NCBI GenBank assembly: GCA_023415715.1
Contig: JAEZJP010000167.1
Coordinates: 1-11,852 of the forward strand
Reading direction: 5' to 3'
Length of the DNA: 11,852 bases
From: Bacillota bacterium
GTDB taxonomy: Bacteria; Bacillota; Clostridia; Christensenellales; Aristaeellaceae
Position numbers and translations under genes: made by a program. Under the pieces are notes generated by a model that made no database searches, was not told the origin of the DNA, and was given only the letters and a program-made list of their open reading frames with translations. Shown piece after piece: positions 1 to 5,267 of this stretch (its first letter is position 1; every line of letters starts with the position of its first letter).

Positions 1-276
1 GTCGCGCTGCTTCGCTGTCGCTTGCATCGCTCTGTTTCGACCGCTTCCTCAGCTTCGCTTTTTCCGCCACAGGCGGCGCTCAGCTTCGGAACCCGTTTCG
101 CCAGCCTCCTCCACACCGCCCATTTCCCTCCATCTGGCTCAATTGTCGCACTGCTCACTATCGTTCGCATTGCTCGTTTCGCCAGCCTCCTCCGCCTCGC
201 TTCACCCGCCACAGGCGGCGCTTCGGCTACGGAGCCACAGGCAGGGGCGGTGTTCCGGAGCCTCCAAGAGGGAGGC

Positions 277-330
277 TCTCCAAAAGGCTTCCCCTTGAGG
301 GGAAGCTGTCGACGAAGGAGACTGATGAGG
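277..330 (+). repeat. palindromic intergenic repeat, copy 1
   Basis: It contains a perfect hairpin, CTTCCCCT-TG-AGGGGAAG (288-305), followed by CTGTCGACGAAGGAGACTGATGAGG. The second part closely matches the tail of the element at 387-449 (CGACGAAGGAGACTG is exact in both). The hairpin plus GACGAAGGAGACTG tail resembles a class of short dispersed repeats common between genes of gut Clostridia; that family assignment is from memory and unchecked. It has no coding capacity. Confidence 0.65.
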
Positions 331-371
331 TGGAAATGGTTGCATAGACGATAGTGCAGGACACCTTATTC

Positions 372-449
372 GGCGCTGCGGCGCCACCTTCCCCTCAAGG
401 GGAAGGCTTTTGGAGGGGGCTGCCGACGAAGGAGACTGGGGGAGGTTTG
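372..449 (+). repeat. palindromic intergenic repeat, copy 2
   Basis: A GGCGC-TGCG-GCGCC hairpin (372-385) is followed at once by a perfect 9-bp-arm hairpin, CCTTCCCCT-CA-AGGGGAAGG (387-406), and then by the CTGCCGACGAAGGAGACTG tail (421-438) shared with the copy at 277-330. Both copies lie in the same orientation about 100 bases apart, so this is a tandem pair of one repeat family. Confidence 0.65.
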
Positions 450-492
450 TTAGTAAGGCAATAGCAAGTTGTTTTCAAGACAGTTACATATA

Positions 493-511
493 TTGAACCA
501 TACTTGTTCAA
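493..511. promoter_or_regulatory. inverted repeat upstream of the GNAT gene
   Basis: TTGAAC-N7-GTTCAA is a perfect 6-bp-arm dyad about 45 bp upstream of the -35 box at 556. Its size and symmetry fit a dimeric regulator site. No neighbouring gene in the window is an obvious partner, so its role is speculative. Confidence 0.3.
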
Positions 512-555
512 ATCGTTGTAGAAGAATTCTGAACCGCCTGCGTTTAAACATAGTC

Positions 556-584
556 TTGACACGCAAGAAGCATAAATATATGAT
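556..584 (+). promoter_or_regulatory. sigma-70-type promoter for the GNAT gene
   Basis: A consensus -35 TTGACA (556-561) is followed after a 17-bp spacer by a -10 TATGAT (579-584, five of six). The predicted start of transcription is near 591, giving a leader of about 30 nt before the ATG at 621. This is the best promoter match in the window. Confidence 0.75.
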
Positions 585-620
585 AAATGTAATTCCATAT
601 TCTAGAAATGGTGATGCTAT

Positions 621-1391
621 ATGATTCGCATTCATGATCAGGAGAAAAAGAATTGCTCAGTCTTGTTTGAGGCTTACAGGCACAGCATACCTGTCATTTA
701 TTCCTCTTTGGAAGGGCAATATCCAGGCGAATTATTGCTGGAAAAGGAGGGGGACAGCTCCCTGGCGCTGTTGACCACGCCATTTTGCTTTCATTTTGTG
801 GCGGGTGATGCGCATTTCCCGGATGCTGCCGGGCGGCTTCATTCCATGCTGTTTGACAGCTATTTGAAGGCAACGCACCAACCGGAAGCCATTGTCTTTT
901 GCCCCGATGAAGCGTGGCACCCCATTCTGGATGATGCTTTTCAGCGCCATCATGGCGTCAAAGATGTTCGCAAGCGGTTTACGTTGAATAGGGAATTGTT
1001 TCAGGCAGCGTTAAGCCATATGAAAGAACCTGCCGAAGTACAGGTAACATTAGCGGAAGAACAAGATTGCGGCTCTTCAGTTTCGTATCCCGTATGCAGG
1101 ATCATCAAGGACGGCGCATGCGTCAGCTTCTGTTCCGCCTTTATGCTGGGCAAGGGCCATGCGGAACTGGACGTGGGCACAGAGGAAGGATATCGCGGGC
1201 GAGGTTATGCCAAGAGAGCAGCGGCCACATTGATCGTTGAATTGCTCAAACGGAACATCGAGCCGGATTGGTGCACCTGGCCGTACCGGAAGGAATCGCA
1301 AGCGCTGGCTAAGGCTTTAGGCTTTGAACCCCTGCCGGATGTGCTGGCTTATATCTGGACGGAAGCGGATTGCGGGAAACTGGAGGGGTAA
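621..1391 (+). CDS. GNAT-family N-acetyltransferase (ZmaR-like type)
   Basis: The 256-residue protein has a C-terminal GNAT fold. The acetyl-CoA pyrophosphate loop (Q/R-x-x-G-x-G/A) is seen as R192-G-R-G-Y-A197, preceded by the beta4 strand with AELDVGTEEGYRG (181-193). It is followed by a helix and then by W217 and an SQALAKALGF segment (226-235) typical of the zwittermicin-resistance-like GNAT_acetyltran group. The first 140 residues are a divergent N-terminal half, as in that group. It would transfer an acetyl group from acetyl-CoA to a small-molecule amine; the substrate cannot be read from sequence. The start at 621 is supported by GGTGAT (610-615), a match to the 3' part of the Shine-Dalgarno sequence, five bases upstream, and by the promoter at 556-584. 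The gene stands alone and ends 17 bp from the convergent HxlR gene, with no clear terminator between. A resistance role is possible but unproven. Confidence 0.8.
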   Translation: MIRIHDQEKKNCSVLFEAYRHSIPVIYSSLEGQYPGELLLEKEGDSSLALLTTPFCFHFVAGDAHFPDAAGRLHSMLFDSYLKATHQPEAIVFCPDEAWHPILDDAFQRHHGVKDVRKRFTLNRELFQAALSHMKEPAEVQVTLAEEQDCGSSVSYPVCRIIKDGACVSFCSAFMLGKGHAELDVGTEEGYRGRGYAKRAAATLIVELLKRNIEPDWCTWPYRKESQALAKALGFEPLPDVLAYIWTEADCGKLEG

Positions 1392-1408
1392 CAGTACCTA
1401 TAAGGCCA

Positions 1409-1738
1409 TTATTCCCTCCCGCTTAAGTAATCCCTTCCCCATTGGTTCATGGCTGTGAGTACGGGCATCAGCGTCATGCCAAAATCGGTGAGTTTATACT
1501 CCACCTTGGGCGGAACTTCGGCATACACCTTGCGGGAAACGAGGCCGTTGTTTTCCAGGTCGCGCAGCTGCTGAGTCAGCATTTTTTGCGTTGCACCCGG
1601 AAACTGCCTTTTCAATTCGCTGAAACGGTGTGTGCCCAAGGAAAGGTTCCACAAAAGAAGGGCTTTCCATTTGCCGCCTATCAAGTCGATTGTCATTTCC
1701 ATGGGGCAGGCGTAGGTCTTTTCCTTGAATGTAATCAT
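1409..1738 (-). CDS. HxlR-family winged-helix transcriptional regulator
   Basis: The 109-residue protein matches the HxlR family along its whole length. It has the conserved Cys11 in YACPMEM, the IGGKWKALLLW helix (20-30), an FSELKR segment (39-44), a recognition helix with KMLTQQLRDLENNGLV (52-67) and a wing ending in the KVEYKLTDFG strand (78-87). HxlR proteins bind DNA as dimers, and several (YodB, HypR, QorR) sense electrophiles or disulfide stress through the N-terminal Cys, which is present here. The ATG at 1738 is chosen over a TTG 15 bases upstream because GGAGG (1745-1749) lies six bases before it and the conserved region begins right after. The gene is divergent from the PK_C-like gene at 1903, the usual arrangement for an HxlR regulator and its target. 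Family assignment is firm; ligand and target are inferred. Confidence 0.93.
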   Translation of the reverse strand: MITFKEKTYACPMEMTIDLIGGKWKALLLWNLSLGTHRFSELKRQFPGATQKMLTQQLRDLENNGLVSRKVYAEVPPKVEYKLTDFGMTLMPVLTAMNQWGRDYLSGRE

Positions 1739-1744
1739 GCCCGG

Positions 1745-1749
1745 CCTCC
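1745..1749 (-). promoter_or_regulatory. ribosome binding site fixing the HxlR start
   Basis: GGAGG on the minus strand, six bases before the ATG at 1738. It lies within and just after the alternative TTG codon (1751-1753), which has no comparable site, so the shorter product is preferred. Confidence 0.75.
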
Positions 1750-1756
1750 GCAAAAC

Positions 1757-1774
1757 GGTTCCCGTTTGGGAACC
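1757..1774. promoter_or_regulatory. perfect palindrome, candidate operator in the hxlR leader
   Basis: GGTTCCC-GTTT-GGGAACC has 7-bp perfect arms around 4 bp. It lies 19 bp upstream of the HxlR start codon, between the two divergent genes. It could be an operator (autoregulation) or, in RNA, a small hairpin in the hxlR leader. The symmetry is seen directly; the function is inferred. Confidence 0.4.
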
Positions 1775-1775
1775 A

Positions 1776-1792
1776 GCTTACAAAAAAGTGCG
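1776..1792. promoter_or_regulatory. candidate HxlR binding site
   Basis: GCTTACAAAAAAGTGCG has an A-tract core with CTTAC and AAGTG flanks. It resembles the ACTT/TTTTGT/AAGT-type sites often seen beside HxlR-family genes (recalled, not checked). It directly abuts the -35 box of the candidate promoter for the PK_C-like gene, where binding could control it. The symmetry is weak, so this is tentative. Confidence 0.3.
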
Positions 1793-1795
1793 CTC

Positions 1796-1824
1796 TTGCA
1801 TGGGATGTTCCTGTGATTTACAAT
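1796..1824 (+). promoter_or_regulatory. candidate promoter of the PK_C-like gene
   Basis: TTGCAT (1796-1801), a 17-bp spacer and TACAAT (1819-1824) form a plausible promoter with a weak -35 and a good -10. Predicted transcription starts near 1831, leaving a leader of about 70 nt. Confidence 0.45.
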
Positions 1825-1902
1825 CATACCATAAATGGCCTTCCTTGATAAGGCGACAAGCTGTTATCATGGAAAAACAGCCAAAGGACAGGATGGGGAT
1901 TC

Positions 1903-2478
1903 ATGCTGGAAAAGAAGATTGTTTATTTTGAGGATGCGAGAGGAGATTATACCGCTGAAACCTTTGAGATGGTGAAAGAGCGCCTTCAGGGATCGGGCGT
2001 CAAAAAGCTTGCGCTGGCTTCCACCACGGGTGCGACGGCCTTAAAAGCCATGGAATTTTTTAAGGATACGGATGTGAAGCTGGTGATCGTCCCCCACCAG
2101 TTCGATTTTTTCAAAAAGGAGAACACCTTTCCGAAAGAAACGGTGCAAAAGCTGAAGGCAGCCGGGCATGAGGTGCATTTTGGCACCATGCTCTTCCATA
2201 CCGAAAAGCTGTATGACAATCATACGCCGACTGCTATTGCCAATTTCCTGCGCTGCATCAGCGAAGGGGTGAAGGTGTGCTTTGAAATTGTGCTGATGGC
2301 AACAGACGGCGGACAAGTGGATACGGGGGAAACCGTGATTGCAATCGCCGGTACGGGCCGCGGGGCCGATACGGCACTTGTCATGCAGGCGGCGTCCTCC
2401 CGAAATCTTGCGGGCCTGAAGGTGAATGAAATCCTGTGCAAGCCGCTCAATGAGCTGCGTGCAGGAGCGAAAGAATAG
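1903..2478 (+). CDS. stand-alone pyruvate kinase C-terminal (PK_C)-like protein
   Basis: The 191-residue protein resembles the alpha/beta C-terminal domain of pyruvate kinase as a free-standing protein, the family represented by archaeal AF0103 and MTH1675. Visible hallmarks are ASTTGATA (39-46), the phosphate/nucleotide-loop-like position; a VIVPHQ strand (61-66); MATDGGQVD (132-140); the glycine-rich GTGRGADTA (150-158); and the CKP turn (179-181). It lacks the catalytic TIM barrel of pyruvate kinase, so it is not a pyruvate kinase; the biochemical role of the family is unknown. The start is supported by GGGGAT (1895-1900) just before the ATG. It is transcribed away from the HxlR gene, with candidate operators between, and ends at a strong terminator, so it is probably a single-gene transcript controlled by that regulator. 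Confidence 0.85.
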   Translation: MLEKKIVYFEDARGDYTAETFEMVKERLQGSGVKKLALASTTGATALKAMEFFKDTDVKLVIVPHQFDFFKKENTFPKETVQKLKAAGHEVHFGTMLFHTEKLYDNHTPTAIANFLRCISEGVKVCFEIVLMATDGGQVDTGETVIAIAGTGRGADTALVMQAASSRNLAGLKVNEILCKPLNELRAGAKE

Positions 2479-2503
2479 CAGTCGTTTAGCATAATTAGCA
2501 GAA

Positions 2504-2538
2504 AAAAGCATGCCGGTCGATTTGACCCGCATGCTTTT
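2504..2538. terminator. bidirectional rho-independent terminator
   Basis: AAAAGCATGC (2504-2513) pairs with GCATGCTTTT (2529-2538). One C/C mismatch and a GGTC/GACC inner stem surround the loop GATTT. A T-rich run follows on the plus strand (TTTTATTAT) and an A-run precedes it (T-run on the minus strand). It can therefore end both the PK_C-like transcript and the convergent 820-residue gene's transcript. Confidence 0.85.
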
Positions 2539-2559
2539 ATTATAAATATGAATGGGATT

Positions 2560-2607
2560 CCCAAGGGATGATATCCCTTGGGCGGGGTGCAGGGGCAGAG
2601 CCCCTGC
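2560..2607. repeat. double-hairpin dispersed repeat
   Basis: Two perfect hairpins lie side by side: CCCAAGGGAT-GAT-ATCCCTTGGG (2560-2582) and GCAGGGGC-AGA-GCCCCTGC (2589-2607), joined by GGGGT. The second hairpin ends one base short of the TGA of the minus-strand gene (2608-2610). Elements with a GCAGGGGCTCTGCCCCTGC core are widespread between genes of gut Clostridia (recalled, unchecked). Neither hairpin is followed by a T-run, so this is better read as a mobile or REP-like repeat than as a terminator. Confidence 0.7.
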
Positions 2608-5070
2608 TCAAATAAACAAGTTCACATTCGACTCCTCGGCGTCCCCCAGGTAAGCTCCTACGCCGCCAAGTTCCACACCGTCAATGAGCTCTTCCTTGCG
2701 GATGCCCATCACGTCCATGCTCATGGTGCATGCGACCAGCTTGATGCCGCTTTGCATGGCTTTTTTCATGAGCTCTTCCAGGGAATCCACATTCTTTTGC
2801 CGCATGACCATTTTCATCATGGCGGTACCCATGCCGCCCATGTTCATTTTGGAAAGCTTCAATCTGTTGACGCCGCGCGGCATCATGCCGCCGAACATGG
2901 CCTCGACCATAGACTTTTGCACCTTTTGCCGATTGCCCTTGCGCAGCACGTTCAGGCCCCAGAAGGTAAAGAACATGGTGACGGGCCGGCCCATGGCGGC
3001 TGCTCCGTTGGCGATGATGAAGGAAGCAAGAACTTTGTCCAGATCGCCACTGAATACAATAATGGTCTTGCCGTCTGCGCCACGGCCTGAATCCTTAACA
3101 GATGCGGCAGATGATCCCTTCTTCACCAGCGCCACGTATTCGTTGCCCCGGTGGATATTTTGCACAAGCGTGTTGTTCGTGCGGCGGCACCAGGATACGA
3201 TGTCACGGGCAAAGCCGGGATCGTTGGCGGATACCTCGATCACATCGCCGTCCTTCAGGCCCTTCATGGTTTCAAACACTTTCATGATGGGACCGGGGCA
3301 CTGCAGGCCGGAGCAGTCCAGGCGCATGGAGGCGACGGCCACATCCTCTACGTTTTGGTGGCCGGAATCGGAAACGGCGGCGGATTGAAGCATTGCTGAC
3401 GCCTCCTTATTTTGATAGTGGGTGGAAACATAGAATTTTGTGCCGCCGGGATAGACCTTGACGTTCGTAAAGCCGTTCTCTTTGAGAATGCGCGCCGCAT
3501 TATAGGCCCGCACGCCAATGGCGCAGAACACAACGGTTTCTTTGGATTTATCCAACTCTGTAAGCCTATCACGCAGCTTCCCCAGAGGAATATGCTTTGA
3601 ATTAGGCACCTCATAGACCATGCGCTCGGCTTCCTCCCGCACATCCAGCACGGTGCTGCCGCTGCTGTGGTCCAGAGCGTCCCAGTCTGCCAAGTCAGCC
3701 TTGCCTGTGAGCATGTTTTCAGCCACAAAGCCTAACATGTTTACAGGATCCTTGGCAGAGGAATAGGGCGGTGCATAGGCAAGCTCCAGGTCTTTCAAAT
3801 CCAGAATGGAGGCATTTAGCCGGATGGCGGTGGCGATGACGTCGATGCGCTTGTCAACGCCCTCCCGGCCAACGATCTGCGCGCCGAATATCTTTGAACC
3901 GTCCTTTTTAAAGAGAAGCTTTATTGTCAAGGGCGTCGCACCAGGATAATACCCCGCGTGGGAGTTTTGGGTGATGATGATGGTCTCGTAATCTTTACCC
4001 TTGGCAAGGCCCTGCTTTTTGAGCGCTTTTTCATTGGCCCCGGTGGCAGCGGCGGCAAGGTCGAACACCTTGGCAATGGCCGTTCCCTGGGTGCCCTTGT
4101 AACTTGTATCAAGACCCGCAATGTTGTCAGCCGCAATGCGGCCCTGGCGGTTGGCGGGACCGGCCAGCGGGATCATGGTCCGGCCCTTGAAGATAAAATC
4201 CTCCACCTCCACCGCGTCGCCTACGGCATAGATACTTTCGTCGCTGGTGCGCATATGACTGTCTGTAACAATGCCGCCGGCGGGGCTGACTGTAAGCCCT
4301 GCATCCTTGGCCAAAACGCTGTTGGGCCTCACGCCGATGGAGAGGATCACCAGATCGGTTTTTATTTCCTTGCCGCTTTTCAGCTTCACGGTGATGCCGC
4401 TGACCATGTCTTCAAAAGATGCCACGCCGTCGGAAAGGCACAGGTGCACGCCGCTTTCCGTGAGGTGCTCGTGCAATAGCTGCGCCATTTCATAGTCCAG
4501 GGGGGCCATTACCTGGTCCAGCATTTCAGCAATGGTTACATCAAGGCCCGCATGATTCAGGTTTTCAGCCATCTCCAGGCCGATGAAGCCGCCGCCAACC
4601 ACAACGGCGCTTTTTGCGTTGTGCTCCTTGATGAAGGAACGGATGCGGTCAGTATCCGGAACTGTCCATAGCGTCATGACGCGAGGCGATTCCCGGCCGG
4701 GGATGGGAGGTGTCAGCGGCGAGGAGCCGGGGGCCAGGACAAGCACATCATAGGTCTCAGTGTAGGTGGCATCCTTTACGAGATCCTTGACGGTGACGGA
4801 CTTGTTTTCCCGGTCGATGGCAACCACTTCCTTAAGGGTACGCACGTCCAGGCGGAATTTTGCCTTCATGCCCTCAGGCGTCTGCAGCAATAGCGATTCC
4901 CTGGATTTGATTACATCCCCCACATGATAGGGCAATCCGCAGTTGGCGTAGGAGATGTATTCGCCCCGTTCGAAGAGTATGATTTCCGCCGTTTCGTCAA
5001 GCCGCCTAAGCCTTGCCGCCGTGCTGGCCCCGCCGGCCACGCCGCCCACGATCAGTACCTTTTTCCCCAT
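2608..5070 (-). CDS. CoA-disulfide reductase fused to rhodanese, TusA and DsrE-like modules
   Basis: The 820-residue protein has four modules in order. Residues 1-455 are a flavin-dependent disulfide reductase of the CoA-disulfide reductase/Nox type: FAD motif GGVAGGASTAA (9-19), redox Cys44 in YANCGLPY, NAD(P)H motif VVVGGGFIGLEMAE (156-169), second FAD motif YAVGDAVE (281-288). Residues 467-550 are a rhodanese with Cys516 in VFCAIGVR. Residues 580-650 are a TusA domain with the C591-P-G-P motif. Residues 667-820 are a DsrE-type domain with a Met-rich stretch and Cys781 in ACTMSMD. All four key cysteines are present. From the families, it should reduce CoA disulfide or persulfide with NAD(P)H and pass sulfane sulfur along rhodanese, TusA and DsrE sites in the cytoplasm. 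There is no signal peptide or membrane segment. The ATG at 5070 has AGAGGGTG just upstream. It is monocistronic, divergent from the rhamnosidase gene. Domain calls are firm; physiological substrate and direction are inferred. Confidence 0.92.
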   Translation of the reverse strand: MGKKVLIVGGVAGGASTAARLRRLDETAEIILFERGEYISYANCGLPYHVGDVIKSRESLLLQTPEGMKAKFRLDVRTLKEVVAIDRENKSVTVKDLVKDATYTETYDVLVLAPGSSPLTPPIPGRESPRVMTLWTVPDTDRIRSFIKEHNAKSAVVVGGGFIGLEMAENLNHAGLDVTIAEMLDQVMAPLDYEMAQLLHEHLTESGVHLCLSDGVASFEDMVSGITVKLKSGKEIKTDLVILSIGVRPNSVLAKDAGLTVSPAGGIVTDSHMRTSDESIYAVGDAVEVEDFIFKGRTMIPLAGPANRQGRIAADNIAGLDTSYKGTQGTAIAKVFDLAAAATGANEKALKKQGLAKGKDYETIIITQNSHAGYYPGATPLTIKLLFKKDGSKIFGAQIVGREGVDKRIDVIATAIRLNASILDLKDLELAYAPPYSSAKDPVNMLGFVAENMLTGKADLADWDALDHSSGSTVLDVREEAERMVYEVPNSKHIPLGKLRDRLTELDKSKETVVFCAIGVRAYNAARILKENGFTNVKVYPGGTKFYVSTHYQNKEASAMLQSAAVSDSGHQNVEDVAVASMRLDCSGLQCPGPIMKVFETMKGLKDGDVIEVSANDPGFARDIVSWCRRTNNTLVQNIHRGNEYVALVKKGSSAASVKDSGRGADGKTIIVFSGDLDKVLASFIIANGAAAMGRPVTMFFTFWGLNVLRKGNRQKVQKSMVEAMFGGMMPRGVNRLKLSKMNMGGMGTAMMKMVMRQKNVDSLEELMKKAMQSGIKLVACTMSMDVMGIRKEELIDGVELGGVGAYLGDAEESNVNLFI

Positions 5071-5097
5071 GACAGCACCCTCTTATTGTTTTATAAT
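5069..5097 (+). promoter_or_regulatory. candidate promoter of the rhamnosidase gene
   Basis: ATGACA (5069-5074, one mismatch to TTGACA), a 17-bp spacer and a perfect TATAAT (5092-5097). The -35 box overlaps the start codon of the divergent reductase gene. Transcription would start near 5104 and give an untranslated leader of about 160 nt. I found no equally good promoter for the reductase in the opposite direction. Confidence 0.45.
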
Positions 5098-5156
5098 TAA
5101 CAAAGGAAGACTCCGGATTTTCATGATAAGTTTACCCGAAGTTTCTTTTTTGCTCC

Positions 5157-5169
5157 GTGACTTTGTCAC
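5157..5169. promoter_or_regulatory. GTGAC/GTCAC dyad in the rhamnosidase leader
   Basis: GTGAC-TTT-GTCAC is a perfect short inverted repeat about 100 bp upstream of the rhamnosidase start. A pseudo-palindrome, TTGTTAAAGTTTGCAA (5181-5196), lies 11 bp further on, and a bulged hairpin TTCCTG/CAGGAA spans 5207-5233. Any of these could be a sugar-regulator site or leader structure; none matches a known operator well enough to name. Confidence 0.3.
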
Positions 5170-5255
5170 ACAGAAAAGGTTTGTTAAAGTTTGCAAGGGA
5201 AATCAGTTCCTGTGCAGAATTAGAATGCAGGAATGATGGAGAGCAAAAAGTGCAA

Positions 5256-5260
5256 AGGAG
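5256..5260 (+). promoter_or_regulatory. ribosome binding site fixing the rhamnosidase start
   Basis: AGGAG (within AAAGGAGA) sits seven bases before the ATG at 5268. The open frame extends back to a GTG at 5157, but that upstream part is unlike GH78 proteins and lacks such a site. Confidence 0.8.
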
Positions 5261-5267
5261 AGCTATT

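Larger units (their letters stand above)
1..450. repeat. non-coding repeat-rich intergenic region
   Basis: No credible gene is present. Open frames across this stretch translate to low-complexity Arg/Ser/Ala/Pro-rich strings with no recognisable domain. The first 240 bases are dense in TCGCT/GCTTCG-like motifs. They contain two exact direct repeats: CCGCCACAGGCGGCGCT at 64-80 and 206-222 (itself holding a CCGCC-ACA-GGCGG hairpin), and CGTTTCGCCAGCCTCCTCC at 94-112 and 175-193. The second half holds two related hairpin elements, listed separately. The order of the two repeats is inverted between copies, which suggests nested or rearranged insertions rather than a simple tandem duplication. The region continues off the left edge, so its full size is unknown. 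Confidence 0.7.

Noticed and set aside
64..222. Possible CRISPR-like repeat array in the left-edge region
   Set aside because: There are only two copies of each repeat, spacing is irregular (142 and 81 bases) and the order is swapped; there are no evenly sized spacers.
22..354. 110-residue open frame on the plus strand in the left-edge region
   Set aside because: Its translation is low-complexity and Arg/Ser-rich, it spans two repeat elements, and it has no ribosome binding site or recognisable domain.
2578..3728. Overlapping open frames on both strands inside the sulfur enzyme gene (up to 234 residues)
   Set aside because: They are shadows of the 820-residue minus-strand gene, whose rhodanese, TusA and DsrE motifs account for this DNA.
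5182..5195. Possible CcpA (cre) site TGTTAAAGTTTGCA in the rhamnosidase leader
   Set aside because: It lacks the central CG needed for cre sites and differs at one more conserved position; kept only as an unnamed pseudo-palindrome.
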